DNA of 64,000 nucleotides from Meiothermus sp. CFH 77666. Lineage in GTDB: Bacteria; Deinococcota; Deinococci; Deinococcales; Thermaceae. Shown here one piece after another: positions 42,422 through 50,670 of the stretch; positions within the stretch are counted from its first letter, which is position 1, and the number at the start of each line of letters is the position of its first letter. The DNA lies in NCBI RefSeq assembly GCF_017497985.1, contig NZ_JAGDFV010000004.1, positions 90,331-154,330 on the forward strand, written 5' to 3'. The position numbers and the translations under genes were made by a program. The notes under the pieces are model-generated. The model had not been told where the DNA came from, made no database searches, and saw only the letters and a program-made list of their open reading frames with translations.

Positions 42422-43192
42422 ATGCTGCGGGTACTGATCTGGGAATTTGGCAAGCTGGTGCGGCTGCGCTCGGTGCAGATTGGACTGCTGGCGGCTTTGG
42501 TGCTGCCCATTTTGTGGGCTTTTGCGCCAGGCCTTCGGGCGCAGTATGGCCTCGAGCTGGTCTCGGGCTGGCAGGTACCGGCTCTTTCGCTCCTGACGGG
42601 TATGGACTTCCTTTTTCCCTTTCTTACGGCCATGGCGGCAGCGGAAGTCCTGGGTTCGGAAGTCTCGATGGGAACCCTCAAGTCGGTGCTGTTGCGCCCC
42701 AGTCCGCGCAGCCGCTTGCTGGGGGCCAAAATCATCGTTGTGCTGGTCTATCCCTTCATTCTGCTGCTGGTGAGCCTGGTAGGTTCGCTGCTGGCCGGCT
42801 TGCCCTTTGGCCTGGGGAGCTTCTTCGGCGGCACGGGCCTGGGAGAGGGCAGCTTTGCGGGCGTGGGCCAGCTTACGCCTTCAGCGGCCTTAATGGAGTT
42901 GCTGCGGGCCCATGCCCTGGCTGGAGTGGTGCTCTGGCCGCTTTCGGCCCTGGCCATGCTTTATGCAGTGGTCTTCCTCAGTACCACCTCGGCAGCGCTG
43001 GCGGCGGTCTCGACCCTGCTCCTGATGCGGCTTCTGGTTGCCTTTCCGGCCATCCAACCCTTCCTGCTTACCAGTTACCTTGACCTTTACATTCGTCCAG
43101 AGGCGGTTTCCTGGGGCGTGTCGTTGCTCATCATTTACACGATAGGCTTCTCGATCCTGGCCCTACTGATTTTTGATAGAAAGGACATCTGA
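42422..43192 (+). CDS. ABC-2 type transporter permease
   Basis: 256 residues with six predicted helices in the ABC-2 membrane-protein pattern (LRVLIWEFGKLVRLRSVQIGLLAALVLPILWAF first). An AAGGAG ribosome-binding site sits 7-8 nt before the ATG. It forms the exporter with the ATP-binding protein encoded upstream. Substrate unknown. Confidence 0.88.
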   Translation: MLRVLIWEFGKLVRLRSVQIGLLAALVLPILWAFAPGLRAQYGLELVSGWQVPALSLLTGMDFLFPFLTAMAAAEVLGSEVSMGTLKSVLLRPSPRSRLLGAKIIVVLVYPFILLLVSLVGSLLAGLPFGLGSFFGGTGLGEGSFAGVGQLTPSAALMELLRAHALAGVVLWPLSALAMLYAVVFLSTTSAALAAVSTLLLMRLLVAFPAIQPFLLTSYLDLYIRPEAVSWGVSLLIIYTIGFSILALLIFDRKDI

Positions 43193-43237
43193 TACCTACT
43201 TTGCCTGAATGGTTATTTTTTCAGGGGTATTCCTATA

Positions 43238-43360
43238 CCCCTCATCCGGCGATTCCCCAGACGCAGTTAATAACGTCTGAGGCACTATTATCCCGCACTG
43301 CTAACAGGTTGTCGCCACCTTCTCCCGCAAAGGGAGGAGGAAAGGGGTTCTGGTGGATTT
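43238..43360 (+). repeat. MITE/REP-like interspersed repeat, copy A
   Basis: Begins CCCCTCATCCGGCGAT and contains CGCCACCTTCTCCCGCAA, a GGGAGGAGGAAAGGGG arm and GGATTTTG at the right end. The central CCTTCTCCC...GGGAGGAGG can form a hairpin. Shares its left end and hairpin core with copy B (60695-60820) and, inverted, copy C (45695-45866). It lies upstream of moaC. Confidence 0.85.
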
Positions 43361-43371
43361 TGTATGAAGCA

Positions 43372-43406
43372 GGCTTTCGGCTTTCGGCTTTGGGCCTTAG
43401 GCTTTG
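43372..43406. repeat. Heptanucleotide tandem repeat (5 units) at the moaC start
   Basis: GGCTTTC twice, GGCTTTG, GGCCTTA, GGCTTTG, ending 3 nt before the moaC ATG. The TAGGCT inside it is also the likely -10 box. Confidence 0.88.
43399..43404 (+). promoter_or_regulatory. -10 box TAGGCT formed by heptad repeat, moaC promoter
   Basis: TAGGCT ends 5 nt before the moaC ATG at 43410 and is made of two adjoining heptad units. Confidence 0.4.
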
Positions 43407-43409
43407 GGT

Positions 43410-43886
43410 ATGGGCAAACTGACCCATTTCCAAGATGGCAAGCCGCGCATGGTGGATGTGAGCGAGAAGGCCGCCACTTTACGTACCGCGACTGCCGAGG
43501 CCACCGTAGTGTTGCAACCGGAGGCGGTAGAGGCCCTACGGGAAGGCGGGGTGGGGAAGGGTGACCCCCTGAGCGTGGCCCAGCTTGCGGGCATTCTGGC
43601 GGCCAAAAAAACCGGGGAGCTGATTCCCCTGTGCCACCCGCTACCCATCACCAGCGCCGATGTGGAGCTTCGCTTCCTACCGGAAGAAGCCCGGGTGCAC
43701 ATCACCGCCACCGTCAAGACCAGGGCCGAGACGGGGGTCGAGATGGAAGCCCTCACGGCCTGCGCGATAGCGGCCCTGACCGTTTACGACATGCTCAAGG
43801 CGGCCAGCAAGGGCCTGGAAATTACCGACCTGCGCCTCTTGCACAAGGCCGGGGGCAAGTCGGGGGAGTGGAAGCGGGGGCAGTAG
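43410..43886 (+). CDS. moaC: Cyclic pyranopterin monophosphate synthase MoaC
   Basis: Converts the MoaA product to cPMP in molybdenum cofactor synthesis. 158 residues with [27 protein letters not shown] and the C-terminal [12 protein letters not shown], all family hallmarks with the active-site Lys and His. No other moa genes are adjacent. ATG at 43410 is preferred over the in-frame TTG 6 nt upstream. Confidence 0.96.
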   Translation: MGKLTHFQDGKPRMVDVSEKAATLRTATAEATVVLQPEAVEALREGGVGKGDPLSVAQLAGILAAKKTGELIPLCHPLPITSADVELRFLPEEARVHITATVKTRAETGVEMEALTACAIAALTVYDMLKAASKGLEITDLRLLHKAGGKSGEWKRGQ

Positions 43887-43889
43887 AAT
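43884..43889 (+). promoter_or_regulatory. -10 box TAGAAT, leaderless promoter of AlkA-like gene
   Basis: TAGAAT overlaps the moaC stop codon (TAG at 43884) and ends 5 nt before the ATG at 43895. Confidence 0.45.
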
Positions 43890-43894
43890 CGGCC

Positions 43895-44491
43895 ATGCCC
43901 AGAGTTGTGCGCCCCAGGCCGTCCCGGCTTCAGATCAGCTTCACCGATGCGGCCATGCAGAAGCTGGCTTTGAAGCATGGCCCCGCGCCTTTTGCGCCCC
44001 ACCCTTTTCCAGAGCGTTCGCCGTATGTGGTGCTTCTCAGTTCCATTGTGGGCCAGCAGCTTTCCAGCAAGGCTGCCGATACCATCTGGCAGCGCATGGC
44101 GAGCCGCTTTGAACTGAAGCCCGAGGTGCTGTACCGGGCCCCAAGCGAGGATTTACGGGCAGCAGGGCTGTCGAATGCCAAAGCCCGGTACGTGCAGGAT
44201 CTGTCGCGCTTTGCCCTGGAGGGGGGCCTCGAGGGCATTGAACACCAGCCCGACCCGGAGGTGATCCGCCACCTGACCCAGGTCAGGGGCATTGGGGTCT
44301 GGACGGTGCAGATGTTCTTGATGTTTGGCCTGGGCCGCCCCGATGTCTGGCCGGTGCTGGATTTGGGCATCCGCAAGGGGGCGCAAAAGCTGTACGGCAT
44401 CGGCGAGCGGCAGGCGCTCGAGGAACTGGGGGAGCGTTTCCGGCCCTACCGCTCCCATGCGGCCTGGTATTTGTGGCGGGTGCTGGAGTGA
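43895..44491 (+). CDS. DNA-3-methyladenine glycosylase II family (AlkA-like)
   Basis: 198 residues, HhH-GPD fold. IVGQQLSSKAADTIWQRM begins the glycosylase core. The hairpin-helix-hairpin is LTQVRGIGVWTVQMFLMFGLGRPDVWPVLDLGIRKG, with the catalytic Asp in VLDLGIRK. Excises alkylated bases in repair. It lacks the N-terminal domain of E. coli AlkA, as in thermophile versions. Confidence 0.9.
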   Translation: MPRVVRPRPSRLQISFTDAAMQKLALKHGPAPFAPHPFPERSPYVVLLSSIVGQQLSSKAADTIWQRMASRFELKPEVLYRAPSEDLRAAGLSNAKARYVQDLSRFALEGGLEGIEHQPDPEVIRHLTQVRGIGVWTVQMFLMFGLGRPDVWPVLDLGIRKGAQKLYGIGERQALEELGERFRPYRSHAAWYLWRVLE

Positions 44492-44497
44492 GGGTGA

Positions 44498-45634
44498 TCA
44501 GAGCCTCGAGAACACCAGCAACATGCCATTGCGGTCATCGGTGATGTAGATTTTCCCGTCGGGTCCCTGCTTCACATCCACCGGCGCCCCCAGTTTGCCG
44601 TCGGGGAAGACCCAGTTGCCGATGAGCTCCCGTGCAGGGCCGCTGGGGATGCCCTGCCCGTTTACCCGGAAGGCCAACAGTCGGTGTCCGGTTTTACGAT
44701 AGCCGTGATAACCCACCACCAGCCAGCCGTCGCCCCACTCGCTTTGGGCATTCAGATACGTCATGCCCAGGGGGGCCGCATGGGCCGGCAGGAGCAGGGT
44801 GGGTTTTCGGGTCTGGGCGCAGTTATAGCGGGGAAATTCGGGAGCGTTCCGGCCGTTTTCGTAGCAGTAGGGCCAGCCGTAGTGGGCGCCCGGTACTAGC
44901 ACGTTCAGTTCGTCGGCGGGGTGGGCCTCGTCGGAGATGCGCGGGTCGGCAGCCTGGATGGCGTCGCGGGAGTTCTCACCCTGCAAGAGCGTGCCCGAGG
45001 GGTGGAGGGCCAGCGCCATGGAGTTGCGCAAGCCGGTGGCATATACGCTCCAGCCGCGCACGATGCCCTGGGGCCACTGGAGGGTGTACTTGCGGATCAG
45101 GCCGTTTCGCGCCGCCTCGGCACAGACTGCCTTGCCCCTGTCCTGCTGGCAGTTGTCCGAGGCCGAACCCACATTGACCAACAGGTTGCCCGCCTTGTCG
45201 AAGACCATCTGAGTGAGCGGATGCCGCCCGTTTCCGGGCAGGTCGCGCAGGATGTACGCCTTCTGGGGCTGGGCTTGTTTGGGATCGAAGCGGAAGATGC
45301 GCCCGACCTCCCCCACATACACCCTGCCGTCCGGGCCAAGGGCAATGCCGTGGGGCCGATCCAGCCCGCTAAAGAGGCGCTGGATGCGGTACCGGTTTCC
45401 CTGCTTGAAGAGCTGTGCCAGCGAGCCCTGGTTGGCGCTCCAGCCGTTCATCTCCACCACCAGTAGGTCACCCGAGGGCAGGGGCAACAAGCCCCTGGGA
45501 AAGCGCAACTCGCGGCTGACGATGCCCACGCAGAAGCCGCTGGGGGTACTGACATTGAGCCGGGGCAGCCCCGCACAGGTCTGGGCGCTGGCAAAGCCAA
45601 GACCCACCAGAAGGGCCAGATAAAGCAGGCGCAT
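44498..45634 (-). CDS. Secreted PQQ-type sorbosone/glucose dehydrogenase-like protein
   Basis: 378 residues. A signal peptide (1-17) precedes a six-bladed quinoprotein propeller: FPRGLLPLPSGDLLVVEMNG, RPHGIALGPDGRVYVGEVG, NSMALALHPSGTLLQGEN, YGWPYCYENG and GAPVDVKQGPDGKIYITDD are the sorbosone/soluble glucose dehydrogenase blade signatures. Whether it binds PQQ is not certain. It oxidises sugars or similar compounds outside the cytoplasm. Converges with the AlkA-like gene. Confidence 0.86.
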   Translation of the reverse strand: MRLLYLALLVGLGFASAQTCAGLPRLNVSTPSGFCVGIVSRELRFPRGLLPLPSGDLLVVEMNGWSANQGSLAQLFKQGNRYRIQRLFSGLDRPHGIALGPDGRVYVGEVGRIFRFDPKQAQPQKAYILRDLPGNGRHPLTQMVFDKAGNLLVNVGSASDNCQQDRGKAVCAEAARNGLIRKYTLQWPQGIVRGWSVYATGLRNSMALALHPSGTLLQGENSRDAIQAADPRISDEAHPADELNVLVPGAHYGWPYCYENGRNAPEFPRYNCAQTRKPTLLLPAHAAPLGMTYLNAQSEWGDGWLVVGYHGYRKTGHRLLAFRVNGQGIPSGPARELIGNWVFPDGKLGAPVDVKQGPDGKIYITDDRNGMLLVFSRL

Positions 45635-45694
45635 GACTGAGATTAATCTACTTTAGCCCGGAAAGGATTGGATGATTTTGCCAGCAATCCAGGC

Positions 45695-45866
45695 AACAGG
45701 CTTTTATCGTTTTCCCCTTTCCCTCTCCCCTTGCGGGAGAGGGTGGCGACAGCGCCGGCCAGTTTAGTGCTCCTTTTGCCGGATGAAACAACTCTGGCGG
45801 TAACCGCTGTTGCCGGGTGAGGGGTTGAAACGACGATGTCCAGGCAAATGATAAGAGCCTGTTCAG
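45695..45866 (-). repeat. MITE/REP-like interspersed repeat, copy C, with terminal inverted repeats
   Basis: On the minus strand it contains CCCCTCACCCGGCAACA, then GTCGCCACCCTCTCCCGCAA and GGGGAGAGGGAAAGGGG, matching copies A and B. Both ends carry an imperfect inverted repeat of about 22 bp (AACAGGCTTTTATCGTTT near 45697 against GAACAGGCTCTTATCATTT read inward from 45864). Confidence 0.82.
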
Positions 45867-45920
45867 GCAAAGGGATTGGCAACTCAAAAGGCAGTATGCA
45901 GGCCGGTTCCCGGGTCTTTA

Positions 45921-45965
45921 TCCGGATTGCTTTGTCGGGCTGCGGCCTCCTCGCAATGACGCACG
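45921..45965 (-). repeat. Palindromic repeat of the GTCATTGCGAGG...AAGCAATCC type
   Basis: On the minus strand it reads GTCATTGCGAGGAGGCCGCA then GCCCGACAAAGCAATCC, with ATTGC and GCAAT at the ends. Sequences of this form recur as intergenic repeats in many bacterial genomes. Only one copy is in this window. Confidence 0.6.
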
Positions 45966-46123
45966 TCTTGCCAGGAGACTGGTACTGGAATAACTTTCGC
46001 AACTCACGTCAGTGTCCACCGCAAGTTGAATGGAGTCCTGAGCAATGCCACACATAACGCATCGCTGCGTCATCTGACCCAGACCGTGCTGGAAAGCGTT
46101 CTACACTTGCAAAAGAGGAAGCC

Positions 46124-46825
46124 ATGGTCGAGTATATCGCCTTTGATGCCGATGACACCCTGTGGCAGAGCGAAACCCACTTTCGCGAGGCCCAGGCCCA
46201 GTTCAGGCTGCTGATGCAGGAATATCTGAATGGTTCGTATGACGACCGGTATCTCCACGAGACCGAGCGCCGCAACATCCAGCACTATGGTGTTGGGATC
46301 AAGAGCTTTGGCCTTTCCATGATCGAGACCGCCCTCGAGCTCACCGGGGGCCGCATTTCGCCAGAGCACATTCGATTTCTGGTCAATATCACCAAAGAAA
46401 TGCTGGCCGCCCCGGTGCAGGTACTGCCGGAGGTCGAGGCTGTGCTGGATGAACTCTCGGGCGACTATCCCCTGATGGTGATTACCAGTGGCGACCTGCT
46501 GGATCAGGAGGCCAGGTTCGTGCGCTCGGGCCTGAGCGAATATTTTCGTTGCCTGGAAGTGCTCAGCACCAAAGACCCTTTCAGCTACAGCCGCATTCTG
46601 CGGCGCCACCGCATCCGCCCTGAGGTTTTTCTGATGGTGGGCAACAGCCTGCGTTCGGACATCTGGCCGGTGCTGGAAATTGGGGGTCAGGCGGTTTACA
46701 TTCCCTCGCCAGGGGCGCGAAACGAGCCATTGCAAATGGAGGAGCCCAGGCCAGGGTCGTACGTGAGGCTCGAGCACATCGGTCAGTTGCCGGAGTGGCT
46801 GGAAGCCCGCCTGCTGGCTGCTTGA
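46124..46825 (+). CDS. HAD superfamily hydrolase
   Basis: 233 residues. Motif I AFDADDTLW gives the nucleophile Asp8 and Asp10, motif II is VITSGD, and motif IV lies in FLMVGNSLRSDIWP. The helical cap sits between motifs I and II. A phosphatase or phosphonatase of the YjjG type; substrate unknown. A GAGGAAG ribosome-binding site precedes the ATG. Confidence 0.88.
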   Translation: MVEYIAFDADDTLWQSETHFREAQAQFRLLMQEYLNGSYDDRYLHETERRNIQHYGVGIKSFGLSMIETALELTGGRISPEHIRFLVNITKEMLAAPVQVLPEVEAVLDELSGDYPLMVITSGDLLDQEARFVRSGLSEYFRCLEVLSTKDPFSYSRILRRHRIRPEVFLMVGNSLRSDIWPVLEIGGQAVYIPSPGARNEPLQMEEPRPGSYVRLEHIGQLPEWLEARLLAA

Positions 46826-46931
46826 GCTGGGTCAAATAACCCATCTGCGTTCCTGTTTAGCGCTAGTCTGAAATAGAAGCCAGGTGCACTCATGCCTGCC
46901 GATAGCCTGGCCCGCCTTCCGTACCCCAATG

Positions 46932-46965
46932 CCCGCCAGCCGCCTCCCTGGCGGGGTTGGTGTTT
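46932..46965 (+). terminator. Rho-independent-like terminator after HAD gene
   Basis: An 8-bp stem CCCGCCAG (46932-46939) / CTGGCGGG (46948-46955) with an 8-nt loop, followed by the T-rich GTTGGTGTTTT. Confidence 0.65.
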
Positions 46966-46999
46966 TAGTGAGTGCACAATGGGCTTCGGGATTGAACAG

Positions 47000-47005
47000 T
47001 AGACT
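47000..47005 (+). promoter_or_regulatory. -10 box TAGACT, leaderless promoter
   Basis: TAGACT ends 7 nt before the ATG at 47013. Confidence 0.45.
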
Positions 47006-47012
47006 GTAAGGC

Positions 47013-47588
47013 ATGATTTTTTCGCTCGAGCAAGCCCCACCTGGGTATTTCGAGGTGGATGCGCTGCAAACCCTGCAAAGGGCGGGCTTGGTCGTGGCCC
47101 CTACCTGGGTGTTGGTGGGCCTCGAGGCCGAGTTTTACCAACTGGGCAACCTGGCCGAGCAGATCCGGCGGGCGTTTGAGGGGGTATTTGGTGCACGGCT
47201 GGACGAAGAAAAGCTGGAAAGGGCCTGCGCCTTTGCCGAAAAACTCCTGCGCGAGTCGTACCTGCTGCCCGAGCGTGCCGACGAGCTCCGGGCGGCCCTG
47301 CCGGAAGGCCCGGTGCTGGTGCGCTACGCTGCAGAGCCGCCCTTTGCCCTCGAGGCTGGCAAGCAGGAAACCCTGTGGGCGCTCAAGCGCCTGTGGGCCA
47401 GCCGCTGGCAACTGGATGCCGTTCTTTCCCGCCAGCCCGAACTGGCCCCGCCGGAGGCGGCCAGTCTGGTGCAGACGGTGGGGCATTCCCTGCACCTCGA
47501 CGAGGCTTTGTCGGCCCAGGCCAGCGCAGTGCTGGGGCGGCCCGTGCAGGTCTGGGCCAGCCTGGGCCAGGTGGTGCGGGTGGGGTAA
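47013..47588 (+). CDS. Hypothetical protein resembling a PEP-synthase/PPDK ATP-grasp fragment
   Basis: 191 residues. VLVRYAAEPPFALEAGKQETLWALKRLWASRW recalls the 'VRSSA...GQ..T...WAS' core of the PPDK/PEP-synthase nucleotide-binding domain, and the first 100 residues resemble the preceding helical part. The protein is far too short for catalysis and ends before the metal-binding part. It could be an unlinked regulatory relic. It is followed after 17 nt by the PHP phosphatase gene and likely co-transcribed. The similarity is by eye only. Confidence 0.6.
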   Translation: MIFSLEQAPPGYFEVDALQTLQRAGLVVAPTWVLVGLEAEFYQLGNLAEQIRRAFEGVFGARLDEEKLERACAFAEKLLRESYLLPERADELRAALPEGPVLVRYAAEPPFALEAGKQETLWALKRLWASRWQLDAVLSRQPELAPPEAASLVQTVGHSLHLDEALSAQASAVLGRPVQVWASLGQVVRVG

Positions 47589-47605
47589 ACTGGGGGAGAA
47601 GCGCC

Positions 47606-48415
47606 GTGTACGACAGCCACATGCACACACCCCTTTGCAAGCACGCAGTGGGGGAACCTGCTTTGTATGTAAAAGCCGCTCTGGAGGCGGGTTTGCGGGG
47701 TATTGTCATGACCGACCATAGCCCCATGCCGGCCTGGTTCGACCCCGAGGTTCGCATGGAACTGGCAGAGCTGCCTTTTTACCACGCCATGCTGGAAAAA
47801 GTGCGTTCGGAAGCGGGTAGCTTTTATGTAGGAATTGGCCTCGAGGCCGACTTTCACCCCGGCACCGAGTACTTTGTGCGGCGGCTACGCCAGCAGTACG
47901 ACTACGACTACATCATCGGCTCGGTGCACTACATTGGGGCCTGGCCCTTCGATAACCCCCATTACCAGTCCGAGTTCGAGGAACGCGACCTGCGCGAGGT
48001 GTACCGCACCTACTTCAGGCTGGTGGCCGAGGCCGCCCGCACCGGCCTGTTTCACGCCATTGGGCACCTGGATCTGCCCAAGGTGATGGGCTTCCGGCCT
48101 CCCGAGGGCTACGCCGATCTGGCCGAAGAGGCCTTGCAGGTGATTGCCGGGGAAGGGCTGGCGCTGGATGTGAACACCGCCGGATGGCGTAAAAAGGCCG
48201 CCGAGATCTACCCCAGCCCCGAACTCCTGTCCAGGGCGGCCCAGCTTCAAATCCCGGTGGTGCTGGGCTCCGATGCCCACCGCCCCGAGGACGTAGCCCA
48301 CCGTTTTGCCGATGCGGTGGCCCTGCTACGGTCGGTGGGCTACCGGGAAGCGGTGGTGTTCAAGGCCGGCAAGCCGGAGGCTTATGCGCTTACAGGCGCC
48401 GATAGCTCAAGATGA
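47606..48415 (+). CDS. Histidinol-phosphatase-like PHP-domain phosphatase
   Basis: 269 residues of the HisJ/HisK group. YDSHMHTPLCKHAVG opens the PHP site, followed by MTDHSP, GLEADFHPG, GSVHYIGAW, AIGHLDLPK and LGSDAH, which together give the His/Asp/Glu set for three metals. Histidinol phosphatase would complete histidine synthesis, but the substrate cannot be confirmed and no his genes are nearby. The GTG at 47606 has GGGGGAGAA 5 nt upstream. Confidence 0.87.
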   Translation: MYDSHMHTPLCKHAVGEPALYVKAALEAGLRGIVMTDHSPMPAWFDPEVRMELAELPFYHAMLEKVRSEAGSFYVGIGLEADFHPGTEYFVRRLRQQYDYDYIIGSVHYIGAWPFDNPHYQSEFEERDLREVYRTYFRLVAEAARTGLFHAIGHLDLPKVMGFRPPEGYADLAEEALQVIAGEGLALDVNTAGWRKKAAEIYPSPELLSRAAQLQIPVVLGSDAHRPEDVAHRFADAVALLRSVGYREAVVFKAGKPEAYALTGADSSR

Positions 48416-48417
48416 AT

Positions 48418-48466
48418 GACCCTCGACGCTTGACCCCAGACCCTCGACTCCTTTCTAGCGTTAGGC
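48418..48466. repeat. Heptanucleotide tandem repeat (7 units, 49 bp) upstream of polX
   Basis: GACCCTC, GACGCTT, GACCCCA, GACCCTC, GACTCCT, then two weaker units TTCTAGC and GTTAGGC. It fills the entire gap between two PHP-domain genes. Confidence 0.8.
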
Positions 48467-48467
48467 T

Positions 48468-50084
48468 ATGGGCATGAACCGTAAAGACCTGGCGGGGATG
48501 CTCGAGTACGCCGCCGACCTGATGGAAGTGCTGGGCGAGGGGGAGTTCCGCGCCAAAGCCTACCGCACCGCCGCCCGCAACCTCGAGCAACAGGAAGCCG
48601 ACCTGAGCGAGCTGGCTGCCCGGGGTTTCAAGGGCGTGCCGGGGGTGGGGCCGGCGCTGGCCCCCATGCTCAGCGAAATTGTAGAGACCCAGGAGTTTCC
48701 CTACCTGGCCGAGCTCGAGGGCCGCGTACCGCCGGGGGTGCTCGAGCTCTTTCGGGTGCAGGGCCTAGGCCCCAAGCGCATCCGGGCCCTGTGGGACAAC
48801 GGGGTGAACAGTCTGGAGGAGCTGGTGCTGTTTGCCGAACAGGGCCGAATTCGCGCTTTGCCGGGTTTTGGCGCTAAAAGCGAGGCCAGCCTGCTAGAGG
48901 CGGCCCGCTACGCCCTGGCCAACATGCGGCGGGTGATGCTGCCGGTGGGGCTCGAGGTGGCCCGGCTGCTCCTGACCGACCTCGAGAACGCCGGGCTCCA
49001 GGCCGAGCTGGCGGGGAGCGTGCGGCGCGGCCTGGAAACGGTGGGCAACCTGGATCTGGTGGTGGTGGGCACCCCCGAGCAGGTGCGCCCGGTGTTGGGC
49101 CGCTACGTGGAAGAAGTGCAGGGAGAGGTGTTGCTGGGGCGGCTCGAGGGCCTGCCCTTGCGGGTTTTCTGTACCCCGGCGGGGTCTTTTGGCTCGGTGC
49201 TGGTGCAGGCGACGGGCTCGAGGGAATGGCTGGAAGCCCTGGGGCCCATTCCGCCTTCCCTGGCCAGCGAGCAGGCCGTGTTTCAAGCCCTGCACCTGCC
49301 CTTCGTCCCGGCCTACTGGCGCGAGAAGGAGCACATCGGGTTACCCGCGCCGGAAACCACCCTAAAGCCCTCCGAGCTTCGGGGCCTGATTCACGTACAC
49401 TCCACCTACTCCGACGGTAGCGGCACCCTGCGCCAGATGGCCGAGGCCGCCATGGCCCAGGGCTTCGAGTACATGGTCATCTGCGACCACTCCCGGACGG
49501 CGGCCTACGCTGGGGGGCTGCAAAGGGAGGATGTGCTGCGCCAATGGGCCGAGATCGAAGCCCTGAACGCCGAACTGGCCCCCTTTCGCATCCTGCGCGG
49601 CATCGAGTCCGATATTCTGCCCGACGGCTCGCTGGATTATCCCGACGAGTTGCTGGCCCGGTTCGAAGTGGTAGTAGGCAGCCTGCACGCGGGGCTTAAT
49701 CTGGGCAGGGCCGAGCAAACCCAGCGTCTCTTGCGCGCCCTGGACAACCCGTACCTGAGCATCCTGGGCCACCCCAGCGGGCGCCTGATCCTGCGGCGTA
49801 AAGGCGCCGAGGCCGACTGGGAAGCGGTGCTGGAAAGGGCGGCCCAAAACCAGAAAGTAGTGGAGTTCAACTGTAGCCCCTACCGCCTCGACCTGGACTG
49901 GCGGCTAATGCTGGCCTGGCGCGACCGCCTTTCCTTTTCGCTAGGCCCCGACTCACACAGCGTCGAGAGCATTTCCGAGATTCAATACGGCCTGCTCTTT
50001 GCCCACAAGGCCGGTCTCTTCCCCGACCAGATTGCCAACACCTGGCCCGCCGAGCGGCTTTTGGCGCTGAAGAAGATGGACTGA
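48468..50084 (+). CDS. polX: PolX-type protein (polymerase X fold fused to PHP domain), polymerase site apparently degenerate
   Basis: 538 residues in the bacterial PolX order: 8-kDa/HhH region (GFKGVPGVGPALA, then LPGFGAKSEASLL), Pol X palm, C-terminal PHP domain. In the palm the signature GSVRRGLETVGNLDLVV (183 onward) has Asn194 where the first catalytic Asp is expected, keeping only Asp196. The third-Asp strand reads GLPLRVFCTP where DLR is usual. The PHP domain looks complete: HVHSTYSDG (His309, His311), VICDHS, GIESDIL, GSLHAG, ILGHPSGR, GPDSHS. I therefore expect nuclease but no polymerase activity. Confidence 0.88.
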   Translation: MGMNRKDLAGMLEYAADLMEVLGEGEFRAKAYRTAARNLEQQEADLSELAARGFKGVPGVGPALAPMLSEIVETQEFPYLAELEGRVPPGVLELFRVQGLGPKRIRALWDNGVNSLEELVLFAEQGRIRALPGFGAKSEASLLEAARYALANMRRVMLPVGLEVARLLLTDLENAGLQAELAGSVRRGLETVGNLDLVVVGTPEQVRPVLGRYVEEVQGEVLLGRLEGLPLRVFCTPAGSFGSVLVQATGSREWLEALGPIPPSLASEQAVFQALHLPFVPAYWREKEHIGLPAPETTLKPSELRGLIHVHSTYSDGSGTLRQMAEAAMAQGFEYMVICDHSRTAAYAGGLQREDVLRQWAEIEALNAELAPFRILRGIESDILPDGSLDYPDELLARFEVVVGSLHAGLNLGRAEQTQRLLRALDNPYLSILGHPSGRLILRRKGAEADWEAVLERAAQNQKVVEFNCSPYRLDLDWRLMLAWRDRLSFSLGPDSHSVESISEIQYGLLFAHKAGLFPDQIANTWPAERLLALKKMD

Positions 50085-50093
50085 ACCTCTGTA

Positions 50094-50121
50094 GAGCCTT
50101 GGGCTTTGCGCTTTAGGCCAT
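50094..50121. repeat. Heptad repeat (4 units) between polX and CBS gene
   Basis: GAGCCTT, GGGCTTT, GCGCTTT, AGGCCAT, in a 64-bp gap between convergent genes. Confidence 0.55.
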
Positions 50122-50148
50122 CCATCAAAGTTGACCGTCCGGTTGGAA

Positions 50149-50583
50149 CTATGGGTTTTCTGCCCCCACCAGCAACTCGGCCTCGCGTTGCAGGAAGGCT
50201 CTCAGCACGTCGGTCACGGTCACGATGCCCACCAGCTTGTCGTCGTGAACCACCGGCAGGCCCCCCACCTTGTGCTCGAGCATCAGCTTGGCGGCCGCCT
50301 GCAGCGGGAGTGTATCGCTAACGGTAATGGGGTCGCGGGTCATGATTTCCCCCACGGTGAGCTTGGAAATTAGGTAATTGAGCTCCCAGATGGAAAGCGA
50401 AGTAGCATCCGAGGGCATGGCCTCTTTGAGGTCGCGGTCGGTCACAATACCAACCACCCGACCCTCCTTGACCACAGGCAGACGGCGGAAACCCCCCTTT
50501 TTCATGATCTGTGCAGCCTCGGGCACCGTAATATCCGGGGTGACCACTTCCGGGTTGGGGGTCATACAGTCCTTGACCAGCAT
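50149..50583 (-). CDS. CBS-domain pair protein
   Basis: 144 residues, two CBS repeats and nothing else: VKDCMTPNPEVVTPDITVPEAA...VVGIVTDRDL and VGEIMTRDPITVSDTLPLQAA...LVGIVTVTDVL. Such stand-alone modules bind adenosine nucleotides and regulate a partner. I favour ATG at 50583 because AGGTGAT lies 4-5 nt upstream; a GTG 9 nt earlier is possible. Confidence 0.9.
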   Translation of the reverse strand: MLVKDCMTPNPEVVTPDITVPEAAQIMKKGGFRRLPVVKEGRVVGIVTDRDLKEAMPSDATSLSIWELNYLISKLTVGEIMTRDPITVSDTLPLQAAAKLMLEHKVGGLPVVHDDKLVGIVTVTDVLRAFLQREAELLVGAENP

Positions 50584-50658
50584 CGCTATCACCTCTCCTC
50601 CAAAGGTACTCTCCCAGGCCGGGGGCAGATGTCTCTACAGGCCCGGCTGCGGTGAACC

Positions 50659-50664
50659 TAGCCT
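50659..50664 (+). promoter_or_regulatory. -10 box TAGCCT, leaderless promoter of flavodoxin gene
   Basis: TAGCCT ends 6 nt before the GTG at 50671. Confidence 0.4.
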
Positions 50665-50670
50665 TAGGTT

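Larger units (their letters stand above)
45635..46123. other. Gene-free repeat-rich intergenic region
   Basis: 489 bp between divergent genes. It holds MITE-like copy C (45695-45866, inverted), a second palindromic repeat (45921-45965), and the upstream region of the HAD gene. I see no credible protein or RNA gene. Confidence 0.7.
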
